DNA of 64,000 nucleotides from Brachybacterium faecium DSM 4810 (lineage in GTDB: Bacteria; Actinomycetota; Actinomycetes; Actinomycetales; Dermabacteraceae), in NCBI GenBank assembly GCA_000023405.1, contig CP001643.1, forward strand, positions 124,001 through 188,000. Reading direction: 5' to 3'. The number at the start of each line of letters is the position of its first letter. The first letter of the stretch is position 1. The translations under genes were made by a program, and so were the position numbers. Of the stretch, positions 7,734-16,171 are shown piece by piece. Below the pieces are notes generated by a model that was not told the DNA's origin, did not search any database, and was given only the letters and a program-made list of their open reading frames with translations.

Positions 7734-9134
7734 TCAGTCGGGCAGACGAACGTTCGGATCCGGTTCCCCGAAGCCCTCGGGCAGCTGGAACGGGCAGAAC
7801 TGCTGCATGGTCGGGTCGACGTAGTCCTGGGCCTCCTTGACCAGGTTCTCCGGAGTGTCGGAGGCCTGATTCAGGCTCTCCTGCATCGTCATCATCGCGT
7901 CCCACAGCTTGGTGCCCACCGGCAGCGGCGGCCGGGACTGCGAGACGCTCAGCAGCTCGGCGAAGAAGCGGATGTCCTGGTTCCAGCCCTCGGGATCGGC
8001 GAGCGTCTCGAGGTTCGTGGGGATGCGGCTGATCCCCTTCGCGATGATCTTCTGCCCCTCGTACCCCGCGTAGAACGACATGAACCGCCAGGCCGCCTCG
8101 GACATGCTCGCGCCCTTGGGCATCGTCAGCGAGAACCCACCGGCCCAGGTGAAGGGGTCATCGCCCTCGTTCGGCACCGGCAGATGGGTGACGGTGTAGT
8201 TCATGTCCGGCTTGTAGTCCGCCTGACCCTGCACGCCCCACGGCCCGGTGATCTGGAACAGCTGCCGGCCGGAGAAGAAAGAGGTCTGCTCGGGCGGGGC
8301 GTTGGGCGGCTGGTAGGTGGCTTTGAAGGCGTCCAGCCGGGGGAAGTTCAGCCGCTCGACCCAGTCCGCGTACATGGAGGCCACATCGAGCATCGGCTGC
8401 TCGTCCAGCAGCATGCGGCACTCGGCGTTGTCGTACAGCGGCACCTTGTTCGCGATCGCCCACATCAGCAGCGAGGCCTGGTCATCCCAGGGGATCCAGG
8501 TGACCCGCTCGTAGGAGCCGCGCTCGTCCTGGATGCTGACCTGCTCGTCGAGCTCCCACATCTGCTCGTAGGTCAGCGGGCCGTTCTTCGGGTCCAGCAG
8601 AGCGCGGTCCACACCCGCCTCGTCCGCCAGGTCCAGGTTCACGTACATGCCGCGGGTGTCGCTGTCCATCGGCAGGCCGTAGTAGTGGCCGTCGTAGAAC
8701 AGCTCGTCGGTGGCGAACTTGACCCAGCTGGACATGTACTCCTTCGGGCTCACCCCCTCGTGCTCCTCGATCAGGCCGTCGATCGGTTCGAGCAGCCCCA
8801 GCGAGGCGAACTGCGAGGTGTTGAAGCGGTCCATGTAGTACACGTCCGGGCCGGTGCGTCCGCGCACCGCGGTGATGACGCTCGAGGCGTCGCCCTCGCC
8901 GTTGGAGGGCACCTGGGAGACCTCGACGGTGATGTCGGGGTTCTCGGAGGTGAACGCCTCGACCACCTCGGCCTCGACGTCGGCGTCGGAGGCCCAGATG
9001 CCCCAGAGCCGCACCACGTTCGGATCGCGGTCGGACCCGGTGGGGCGGTCCGTGCAGCCGGTGATCGCGCCGCCGGCGATGGAGACGGAGGCACCGGCGC
9101 CCAGGGCCTTGAACAGAGTCCGTCGATCGATCAC
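7734..9134 (-). CDS. Sugar ABC transporter solute-binding lipoprotein
   Basis: 466 residues from a GTG start whose GTGA overlaps the stop of the upstream permease by four bases. The N-terminus has twin arginines (IDRRTLFKALGAG) and a lipobox ending at Cys27 (AITGC), so it is likely exported by Tat and anchored outside the membrane. The body (VVRLWGIWASDADVEAEVV, ITGPWGVQGQ, WRFMSFYAG) is that of family 1 carbohydrate-binding proteins. Both permeases lie upstream, so the binding protein comes third, the reverse of the common order. No ATPase gene is present; a shared MsiK-type ATPase elsewhere is likely. Confidence 0.92.
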   Translation of the reverse strand: MIDRRTLFKALGAGASVSIAGGAITGCTDRPTGSDRDPNVVRLWGIWASDADVEAEVVEAFTSENPDITVEVSQVPSNGEGDASSVITAVRGRTGPDVYYMDRFNTSQFASLGLLEPIDGLIEEHEGVSPKEYMSSWVKFATDELFYDGHYYGLPMDSDTRGMYVNLDLADEAGVDRALLDPKNGPLTYEQMWELDEQVSIQDERGSYERVTWIPWDDQASLLMWAIANKVPLYDNAECRMLLDEQPMLDVASMYADWVERLNFPRLDAFKATYQPPNAPPEQTSFFSGRQLFQITGPWGVQGQADYKPDMNYTVTHLPVPNEGDDPFTWAGGFSLTMPKGASMSEAAWRFMSFYAGYEGQKIIAKGISRIPTNLETLADPEGWNQDIRFFAELLSVSQSRPPLPVGTKLWDAMMTMQESLNQASDTPENLVKEAQDYVDPTMQQFCPFQLPEGFGEPDPNVRLPD

Positions 9135-10054
9135 TTGAAACCTCCCAGGGAGATGCCGCTGACGAAGTAGCGCTGGAACAGGAAGAACAGGATCACCAGC
9201 GGCAGCACCACCAGGAACGAGGCCGCCATCAGCAGGCTGAACGGCACGTCCTGCGCGTTGACGGAGCGGAAAACCTCCATGCCGATGGAGAGCGTCTGCA
9301 GATTCTGGTCCTGCAGGTAGATCAGCGGCCCCATGAAGTCGTTCCAGGTGCCCACCGCGGCGAAGATCGCCACCACGGTCAGTGCCGGACGGGTGGACGG
9401 GAAGACGATCCGCCAGGCGATCGACCAGTCGCTGGCGCCGTCGACCCGGGCCGCGTCGAGCATGTCGCGCGGGGTCTGCAGCATGAACTGCCGCAGCAGG
9501 AAGGTGAAGAACCCTCCCGCGAAGAGAGCGGGCAGGATCAGCGGCACCCACGTGTTGACGAAGCCCAGCGCCGCCCACATGTCGAACATCGGGATCAGCG
9601 TGACCGGGAACGGCAGGAACAGCGTCGCCAGCACCACGAAGAACACCTTGTCGCGGCCCGGCCAGTCGATGCACGAGAAGCCGTAGGCGACGATGAAGTT
9701 CGAGACGACCGAGAACACCACCACGCTCAGCGTGATCAGCGCGCTGTTGCGGAAGAACAGCCAGAACGGCATCACCGTGGTGGCCTCGCGGAAGTTGCTC
9801 CAGTGGAACTCCTGCGGGAACAGGGTGGGCGGGACCATCGCGAGCTCCTCGGGTCCCTTGAGAGCCGAGATGATCATCCAGTACAGGGGCAGGGAGAACA
9901 GGACCAGCACCGCCAGGATCACCAGGCGGGAGATCCAGGCGCTGATCCCGGTGGACCGCGATCCATCGGGGTTGCGGCCGTAGTCGGAGCGGGACTTCAG
10001 CGGGCGGGTCGGCTCCGCCGTGCGCCCCGGGGAGTTCATCTGAGTGATCGCCAT
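9131..10054 (-). CDS. Sugar ABC transporter permease, MalG type
   Basis: 307 residues with about six membrane segments. The cytoplasmic EAA loop reads DAARVDGASDWSIAWRIVFP, the site that docks the ATPase subunit. The long charged N-terminus before ISRLVILAVLVLFSLPLYW is usual for this family. It lies between the MalF-type permease (15-base gap) and the binding protein (4-base overlap), and all three should form one importer for a mono- or oligosaccharide. Confidence 0.92.
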   Translation of the reverse strand: MAITQMNSPGRTAEPTRPLKSRSDYGRNPDGSRSTGISAWISRLVILAVLVLFSLPLYWMIISALKGPEELAMVPPTLFPQEFHWSNFREATTVMPFWLFFRNSALITLSVVVFSVVSNFIVAYGFSCIDWPGRDKVFFVVLATLFLPFPVTLIPMFDMWAALGFVNTWVPLILPALFAGGFFTFLLRQFMLQTPRDMLDAARVDGASDWSIAWRIVFPSTRPALTVVAIFAAVGTWNDFMGPLIYLQDQNLQTLSIGMEVFRSVNAQDVPFSLLMAASFLVVLPLVILFFLFQRYFVSGISLGGFK

Positions 10055-10069
10055 GATCTTCGCTTCCTC

Positions 10070-11074
10070 TCAGCCCGCGGCCACGTCGTAGTTGACGAAC
10101 CGGCGCGAGAGCCAATAGATGAGGCCGGCCAGGAGCATCCCGAACAGGAACAGCAGCACCGCGAGCGCCGAGGCGAAGCCCAGCTGCCCGTAGGAGAAGG
10201 CATTCCGGTAGAGGTACAGCATGTAGAACAGCGTCGCGTTGTCCGGACCGCCGTCGGTCATGATGTAGGCCTCGGTGAACACCATCATCGCGCCGGAGAC
10301 GCCCGTGATCAGGTTGAACAGGATCGTCGGGGTCAGCAGCGGCAGTGTGATCGCGGTGAACTGCTTCATCCTCCCGGCGCCGTCGATGCGCGCCGCCTCG
10401 TAGAGGGCGGAGGGGATGTTCCGCAGCCCCGCGAGGTAGATCAGAGCAGCGTTCCCGGCGGCCAGCTGGGCCATCAGGATGATGACGATCTTCGCGTAGC
10501 GGGGCTCGCCCAGCAGATTCGTGTCCGGCATCCCGAACAGTCCCAAGATCTGGTTGACGATGCCGAACTGCGGGTTGACGAACACGATGAAGATGAAGGA
10601 CATCGCGAACATCGGGATCAGCGATGGCAGGTACAGCAGGGTGCGGTACACCGCGACCTCGCGAACGTTGCGGTTCATCGCCAGCGCCAGCAGCAGCGCC
10701 ACCACCAGGCCCAGCGGCACGGCGACCAGCATGTAGTAGACCGTGTTGCCCACCGAGGTGCGCACCAGCGGGTCCAGGAATGCGGCGACGTAGTTCTGCA
10801 GCCCGATGAAGGTGGGGGTCTGCATGCCCGAGTACTGGGTGAGGCTGATGGCGAAGGAGTACACCAGCGGGTAGATCACGAAGGCGGCCACGCCGATGAT
10901 CCACGGCGAGATGAACAGCAGCCCCACCCTGAGGTTCCGCTTGTCGCGCCGACTCAGCCGTCGACGGCCGCGACCTGCGCCGGCGGTCCCGGGCGGGGCC
11001 TGCGCGATCCCGCGCGGCGGGGTGCCCGGGGGATGGGCGGGCCCGGCTGCGACGCTCGAATCGCTCGCGCTCAT
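10070..11074 (-). CDS. Sugar ABC transporter permease, MalF type
   Basis: 334 residues; first gene of the minus-strand operon, with AAAGGAG before the ATG. The N-terminal 50 residues are Pro/Ala/Arg-rich and precede six hydrophobic segments starting at NLRVGLLFISPWIIGV. The EAA loop is YEAARIDGAGRMKQFTAITL. Pairs with the MalG-type protein downstream. A candidate promoter and inverted repeat lie 112-140 bases upstream, between this gene and the divergent ROK regulator. Confidence 0.92.
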   Translation of the reverse strand: MSASDSSVAAGPAHPPGTPPRGIAQAPPGTAGAGRGRRRLSRRDKRNLRVGLLFISPWIIGVAAFVIYPLVYSFAISLTQYSGMQTPTFIGLQNYVAAFLDPLVRTSVGNTVYYMLVAVPLGLVVALLLALAMNRNVREVAVYRTLLYLPSLIPMFAMSFIFIVFVNPQFGIVNQILGLFGMPDTNLLGEPRYAKIVIILMAQLAAGNAALIYLAGLRNIPSALYEAARIDGAGRMKQFTAITLPLLTPTILFNLITGVSGAMMVFTEAYIMTDGGPDNATLFYMLYLYRNAFSYGQLGFASALAVLLFLFGMLLAGLIYWLSRRFVNYDVAAG

Positions 11075-11185
11075 GATGCTCCTTTCGACGGCACCGCGTC
11101 ATCGTCGGTGCGTGAACGGGCGGGACGGAGTGCTCCCACCACGGCGGATGCGGGGACCGGACGATCCCCCCGCCATTGGTGAGGT

Positions 11186-11214
11186 AGGTTACTCACACCG
11201 ATAGACATAATCAA
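11186..11214 (-). promoter_or_regulatory. Candidate promoter of the sugar ABC operon with inverted repeat over the -10
   Basis: Read on the minus strand, TTGATT (11209-11214) is followed after 17 bases by TAACCT (11186-11191), a good -35/-10 pair for the housekeeping sigma factor. The half-sites GTGAG (11179-11183) and CTCAC (11192-11196) flank the -10 box. The divergent gene at 11327 encodes a ROK regulator, which would be the natural ligand-responsive repressor. Seen: the boxes and the repeat. Inferred: regulation by that protein. Confidence 0.5.
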
Positions 11215-11326
11215 CGTCTCGGCACCGGGGAGTTTCCTCGCATGGTGCCGATGAGCCCCGCGTATCGTGCGCCGCAGCGGGGAGCGCCCTCGGATCCACC
11301 GGGGCGGCCGAGCAGGGAGGAGCGGC

Positions 11327-12601
11327 ATGCGCGGGACATCGATGGCCGATATCGGCTCCTACAACGAGAAGCTCGTGCTGCAGCTGATCCGCGCCGCCCC
11401 GGACGGGGTCTCCCAGTCGCAGGTGGTGCGCACCAGCGGCCTCTCGCGGCAGACGGTCTCGCTGATCGCCCGTCGCCTGCTGCTGGAGGGCCTCATCGAG
11501 ACCGCGGGGCAGCGGATCTCCGGGCCCGGCAAGCCCACCACCCTCCTGCGGACCGTGGCCGACTCCCGCTGGACCATCGGCCTGCACGTGGATCCCGCGC
11601 ACCTCACCGTGGTGATCTGCGACCTGCAGGGCAACCCGGTGGATTCCACCACCCTCGGCGCTCCCACCGAGGACGCCGGCGCGGACATCGCCCGCATCGC
11701 CGCGGAGATCGAGCGCCTCTGCGCCCACCACGGCGCCGTCATGATCCACGACCTCCCGGCCCCGGCTGCGCAGTCAGGCGACGGAGGATCCGTCCCGCAG
11801 TCGCCGCCGCGGCGAGTGGTTCTCGGGATCGGCGTCGCCGCCCCGGCCCCGATGGATGTGGCCGCCGGCGAGCTCACCACGCCGCCATGGCTGCCCGGCT
11901 GGCACGGCGCCGCCGTGGTCGCCGATCTCGAGGCGGCCACCGGCCTGCCCGTCCTCCTCGACAAGGACACCAACGCGGCGCTGACCGGCGAGATCTGGGC
12001 CGGCCACCTGCCCGCCGAGGAGACCGTGCTGTACCTCTACCTCAGCCACGGCGTGGGCTCCGCGGTCAGCGCCGACGGCCGCGTGCACCGCGGCAGCAGC
12101 ACCCAGGCCGGCGAGATCGGGCACCTGCCCACCGGCCTTGCCGACGAGATCTGCCGCTGTGGGCGGCACGGCTGCCTGAACCTGTTCACCGACGCCCGCC
12201 GCATGATCGAACGCGCCACCGCTGCGGGGGCGAAGGTCGGCCCGCACGACATCTCCGCCGCCGTGGACGCGATCGTCGCCGCCGCCGAACGCGGCGAGAG
12301 CGCGGCGCTGCAGGCCGTCGAGCAGCACCTGGACGCCGTGGTCGCAGCGCTGGAGATCCTCTCCAGCATCCACGACCCCCAGCGGATCATCGTCGGCGGA
12401 CCCATGCTGACCGCACTGCTGCCCCTGGCGACGCCCCGGATCCGCGAGGGCACCGCGGCCAGGCTCGTGGAGACCGGGGGCACGCTGCACTTCTCCGAAC
12501 TCGGCAACGCCGCCGGCGCGATCGGCGCCGCCTGCCTTTTCCTCGAGGAGGAGCTGTCCCCCGGCCGCAGGCTCGGGGCCCGAGCGAGGAGCGGCTCATG
12601 A
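11327..12601 (+). CDS. ROK family transcriptional regulator
   Basis: 424 residues. The start is the ATG behind AGGGAGGAG (11314-11322). N-terminal winged helix: KLVLQLIRAAPDGVSQSQVV then the recognition helix SGLSRQTVSLIARRL. The C-terminal sugar-kinase-like domain has DKDTNAALTGEIWAG at the phosphate-binding position and GEIGHLPTG followed by CRCGRHGCLNLF, the ROK zinc motif, although the usual Glu after CxCGxxGCL is Asn. It is divergent from the sugar ABC operon and overlaps the YesL gene by four bases, so it probably senses the imported sugar and represses both directions. Confidence 0.9.
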   Translation: MRGTSMADIGSYNEKLVLQLIRAAPDGVSQSQVVRTSGLSRQTVSLIARRLLLEGLIETAGQRISGPGKPTTLLRTVADSRWTIGLHVDPAHLTVVICDLQGNPVDSTTLGAPTEDAGADIARIAAEIERLCAHHGAVMIHDLPAPAAQSGDGGSVPQSPPRRVVLGIGVAAPAPMDVAAGELTTPPWLPGWHGAAVVADLEAATGLPVLLDKDTNAALTGEIWAGHLPAEETVLYLYLSHGVGSAVSADGRVHRGSSTQAGEIGHLPTGLADEICRCGRHGCLNLFTDARRMIERATAAGAKVGPHDISAAVDAIVAAAERGESAALQAVEQHLDAVVAALEILSSIHDPQRIIVGGPMLTALLPLATPRIREGTAARLVETGGTLHFSELGNAAGAIGAACLFLEEELSPGRRLGARARSGS

Positions 12602-13299
12602 ACAGCCGAGCCTCCGCCTACATGCCGCGCCCCCGCCGCCGGACCACCTGGCTGGTGGAGAGCATCGAGCATCTGTACGCCGTGGTGCGGATCCAGCTGG
12701 TGTGGCTGGGGCTGACGCTCCTGGGGCTGATCGTGGTCGGCATCGCCCCGGCCACCTGCGCCGCGGCCGAGGCGCTGCGGGCCGAGCGGCGCGGCGAGCT
12801 CACCCGGGCGCTGCCCCTGATGTGGGAGGCCTACCGGCGCGAGCTGATTCCCGCCGGGATCCGGATGCTGCCGCTGATGGCGGTGCAGACGCTGGCCCTG
12901 CTGATGCTCTGGCAGGCCGCGGCCGGGCTCAGCAGCAACCCCGCGGTCATGGCAGTGCTGGGAACATTCGGCGCACTCACCGCCGGCTGGGCGGGCGTCT
13001 CCCTCGCTGCGATCGCCGTCGCCCCGCGCGTGCGGGATCAAGACCTGCTGGTCACCTGGCGGCTCGCCCTGCTGATGCCCGGGGCGGTGCCGCTGCGGAG
13101 CCTCGCCGTGGCGGTGCTGCTGGCCGCCTGGACCCTGCTGTGCACGAGCGTGTGGCCACTGGGCCTGCTGCTCGGCGCGGGGCTCGCGATCGACATCGCG
13201 GTCGGCCTGCTCAGCACGCGCATCTCCCTGCTGCTCGAGGATCTCAGCGCCCAACGGTCCGGCCCGCCTACGGAGTCGGCCGACCCCGGCACTCCCTGA
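12598..13299 (+). CDS. YesL family membrane protein (DUF624)
   Basis: 233 residues with about five hydrophobic segments; the first follows ESIEHLYAVVRIQLVW. The segment PATCAAAEALRAE and the EAYRRELIPAGIR loop fit YesL/DUF624 proteins, which are small membrane proteins found next to sugar ABC transporters and whose function is unknown. The ATG overlaps the stop of the ROK gene (ATGA at 12598-12601), so the two are translationally coupled. A second YesL gene lies at 57450-58175 beside another sugar locus. Confidence 0.78.
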   Translation: MNSRASAYMPRPRRRTTWLVESIEHLYAVVRIQLVWLGLTLLGLIVVGIAPATCAAAEALRAERRGELTRALPLMWEAYRRELIPAGIRMLPLMAVQTLALLMLWQAAAGLSSNPAVMAVLGTFGALTAGWAGVSLAAIAVAPRVRDQDLLVTWRLALLMPGAVPLRSLAVAVLLAAWTLLCTSVWPLGLLLGAGLAIDIAVGLLSTRISLLLEDLSAQRSGPPTESADPGTP

Positions 13300-13358
13300 C
13301 ACGCCGCCATCTCAGACGACTCCAACCGCAAAGCCGCGACCCCGATGAAGGAGCCCCC

Positions 13359-14220
13359 ATGTTCTCGACCCTCTCGTCCGGCGCGCTCGGGCTCGACCTC
13401 GACCATTCCCGCGCCGTCGACCTCGCGGCCGCCCACGGCTTCGGAGGCGTGGACCCCGATCTCGGACGCTTCCGCTCCCTGGGCCACGCCGGCACCGCCG
13501 AGCACGCCGCCGCCGTGCGCGAGAAGGGCCTGCAGTGGAGCATGGCCGGCCTGCCCGTCGCGCTCGACGCCCCGGCCGAGGAGTTCCGCCGGCAGCTGGT
13601 GATCTGCCCACCGACCTCGAGCTGCTCGCCGCCGCCGGCGTGACCCGCGTGGGCACCTGGATCCGCCCCATGCATCAGGAGCTCGACCACCGCCAGAACT
13701 GGCGCCTGCACCAGGGCCGCATCGCCTGGTCGCCGCCCTGCTCGAGGAAGCCGGCATCCGGCTGGGCCTGGAGTACATCGGCCCGAAGACCTTCTGGTCC
13801 ACCGAGCGCTTCCCCTTCATCCACTCCCTGCGCGAGGCCCGCGAGCTGATCGCCGAGACGGGCGCCGCGAACGTGGGCCTCATCCTCGACACCTACCACT
13901 GGTACACCGCAGGGGAGGACGCCGCACAGCTGGAGGGCCTCACCGACAAGGACATCGTCTCGGCGGACCTCAACGACGCCCGCGCGGACCGCGAGATCGA
14001 CGAACAGCAGGACCTCGACCGCCGCCTGCCCTTCGACACCGGAGTCATCGACCTCGATGGCTTCCTCCACGCCGTCGGCGCCGCCGGCTACACCGGCCCG
14101 GTGAAGATCGAACCGTTCATGGCATCCCTCGCCGAACGACCGGTGGACGAAGTGCTCGCCCAGATCTCCGGACTGCTGGACCGCGCGCTCGCGGTCCCGG
14201 AAAGGGCGGATCGTCGATGA
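13359..14220 (+). pseudogene. Sugar phosphate isomerase/epimerase, two apparent frameshifts
   Basis: Three overlapping frames together make one TIM-barrel protein of about 287 residues of the xylose-isomerase-like (AP endonuclease 2) family. The first part runs from MFSTLSSGALGLDLDH to FRRQL, then the frame slips by -1 near 13592-13600 to GDLPTDLELLAAAGVTRV, then again by -1 near 13714-13728 to LVAALLEEAGIRLGLEYIG. The remainder carries LILDTYHWY and GPVKIEPF with the usual metal-site His and Glu. Each slip fits loss of one base, the first inside a GG run. It is the third gene of the ROK-YesL unit. Either a true pseudogene or two sequencing errors. Confidence 0.8.
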
Positions 14221-14290
14221 CATCGGCAGGTCCGGCTGTCCTGCGGACGGCAGCGCCGGGACCGGCGGAGCGCTGATAGGTTCACCGGTC

Positions 14291-15109
14291 ATGCCTGAAC
14301 TCGCTGCGCTGGTCCCTGCCCTGGGCATCGGTGCCTGGCTGCTGGTGGCCGCCGGTGCGCTGATCGTCGGCTTCTCCAAGACGGCGCTGCCCGGCGCGGG
14401 AACCATCGCGGTGGGCCTGTTCGCGCTGGCCATGCCGGCGAAGGAATCCACCGCCGCCCTGCTGCTCCTGCTCATCGTGGGCGACATGACGGCGCTGTGG
14501 GTGTACCGGCGGGAACCGGATCTGCGCACCCTGGTGCGCTTGCTGCCCAGCGCCATGATCGGCGTGGTGATCGGCGTGTTCTACTTCGCGCACGTCGACG
14601 GGCCGGGGGTGCGGCTCACGATCGGCGTGATCCTGCTGGCCCTCGTGCTGGTCACCGTCACGCGCCGGCAGCTCGCCCAGCGCCGCAGCGTCGCCGCGGC
14701 CCGTGCGGGGCGGGAGGAGGCGCCGGCGGCCGTCGGCTCCCAGCCGGGCCTCGCCGCGACCGCGCAGGGCGTCGGCTACGGCCTGATGGGCGGGTTCACC
14801 ACCATGGTGGCCAACGCCGCGGGGCCGGTGATGTCCCTGTACTTCTACGCGATGCGCATGCCGGTGCTGACCTTCCTCGGCACGTCTGCCTGGTACTTCG
14901 CGATCGTCAACCTGTTCAAGGTGCCGTTCTCCGCGGGGCTGGGTCTGATCACACGCGAGACGCTGGTGATGGATGCGCTGCTGGTGCCGGTGGTGCTGCT
15001 CGGCGCGTTCCTCGGGTCCCGGGTGGCGCGGCGGATCCCGCAGAAGGTGTTCGAGAACCTCATCCTGGTGCTCACGGTCGCCGCCGCGGTCGGCCTGCTG
15101 GTGATCTGA
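14291..15109 (+). CDS. TauE/SafE family permease
   Basis: 272 residues with about eight hydrophobic segments. The N-terminal repeat begins ALIVGFSKTALPGAGTIAV, the conserved GFxxTxxGxG motif of TauE/SafE, and the second half has GGFTTMVANAAGPVMSLYF, the matching repeat. The family exports sulfite, sulfoacetate or other small anions, but members near other genes are unassigned. There is no clear operon partner: the frameshifted isomerase ends 70 bases upstream and a minus-strand lipoprotein gene lies 10 bases downstream. Confidence 0.87.
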   Translation: MPELAALVPALGIGAWLLVAAGALIVGFSKTALPGAGTIAVGLFALAMPAKESTAALLLLLIVGDMTALWVYRREPDLRTLVRLLPSAMIGVVIGVFYFAHVDGPGVRLTIGVILLALVLVTVTRRQLAQRRSVAAARAGREEAPAAVGSQPGLAATAQGVGYGLMGGFTTMVANAAGPVMSLYFYAMRMPVLTFLGTSAWYFAIVNLFKVPFSAGLGLITRETLVMDALLVPVVLLGAFLGSRVARRIPQKVFENLILVLTVAAAVGLLVI

Positions 15110-15119
15110 CCCCTCCGGC

Positions 15120-16016
15120 TCAGCCGGCGCGGAAGCCCTGCGCCTCGACGTCCTGCGGGGTGCCGGCATAGATGATCTCGCGCACGTCCATCTCCGTCGG
15201 CGCAGCGCCGCCCACGCCGAGGTCCGCCGTCCAGATCGGGCCGTGCGGGTCGAAGTAGGTGCTCGCGGTGGCGAGGTCGAGCAGCAGCGCGGAGTTCTCC
15301 CCGCAGTGCAGCCAGCTCTGCCGGCCCTCGTGGTGGTCGAGGACGTCGCGCGGCACCGGGGTGCAGGTGGTGCCGTCGGCGAGGATGACCATCAGCGGCA
15401 GCGGATCCTCCGGGGCGGGGGCGGTGAAGCTCTCGATCGCGGGGTCCTGGATGTGCACGGCCGTCTTCTCGAGCGGGTCGCTCACGCACAGCGCCGTGTC
15501 GGCGGTCTCCTGCTTGCAGGCGATCAGCCGGTCGTCCGGGTCGCCGCAGGCGAAGTAGTCCTCGCCCAGGGCCCAGCGGGAGATCTGCGGCGGCCGGTCC
15601 CCGCACGCATCGTCCTCGAGCTCCGCGATCGTCCAGCTCTCGTCCGGCCAGACGCCCGTGATGACGGTCGCCGAGAACGGGTCGTCCTCGCGACCGTCCG
15701 GTCCCACCAGCGCCGGTCCGCCGTCGTCGGCCTCCGCCGGGGCGGTGGCCTCGGCCTCGATCGTGGGCACCTGCTGGGGCGTGGCCTGCTCGCGCGGGGC
15801 GGAGTCGTCAGGCGGGGAGTCGACCGGAGGGGAGTCCGTCGGGGAGGAGGGTGCGGAGCTGGTCGGCGAGGCGGAGCCCTCCGGTGCGGGGTCGCCCTCC
15901 GCGGCGCAGGCGGCGAGCGTGAGGCTGAGCAGCGCCGCCCCCAGCAGCGCACCGCATCGGAGGGCGCTGCGGCGGAGGGGCCTGGGCTGGGCAGGTGGTC
16001 GGCGGTGAGCGGCCAT
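15120..16016 (-). CDS. Secreted lipoprotein of unknown function
   Basis: 298 residues. Signal peptide SALRCGALLGAALLSLTLAAC ends in a lipobox, so the mature protein begins at a lipid-modified Cys near residue 36. A Ser/Pro/Asp/Thr-rich linker of roughly 60 residues follows, as in wall-spanning actinobacterial lipoproteins. The folded part (from about residue 100) has six or more cysteines (for example DDACGD, YFACGDPD, LIACKQET, ALCVSDP, GTTCTP, WLHCGEN), suggesting disulfides. No family recognised. Convergent with the TauE/SafE gene. Confidence 0.7.
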   Translation of the reverse strand: MAAHRRPPAQPRPLRRSALRCGALLGAALLSLTLAACAAEGDPAPEGSASPTSSAPSSPTDSPPVDSPPDDSAPREQATPQQVPTIEAEATAPAEADDGGPALVGPDGREDDPFSATVITGVWPDESWTIAELEDDACGDRPPQISRWALGEDYFACGDPDDRLIACKQETADTALCVSDPLEKTAVHIQDPAIESFTAPAPEDPLPLMVILADGTTCTPVPRDVLDHHEGRQSWLHCGENSALLLDLATASTYFDPHGPIWTADLGVGGAAPTEMDVREIIYAGTPQDVEAQGFRAG

Positions 16017-16171
16017 CAGGCATCGGTGTCCGTTCCGGTACGGGGACGACGGCCCGTTCCGCCCTCCCCCGAGGCTCTGCTCCGAGGGTAGGCCGCGCGC
16101 CGCCCCCGGGGCGAGAGGATCAGGCGGGTCCGGGCGGGCCGGCCGGGCGGCATCGGCACCGGCCCTGCGCC

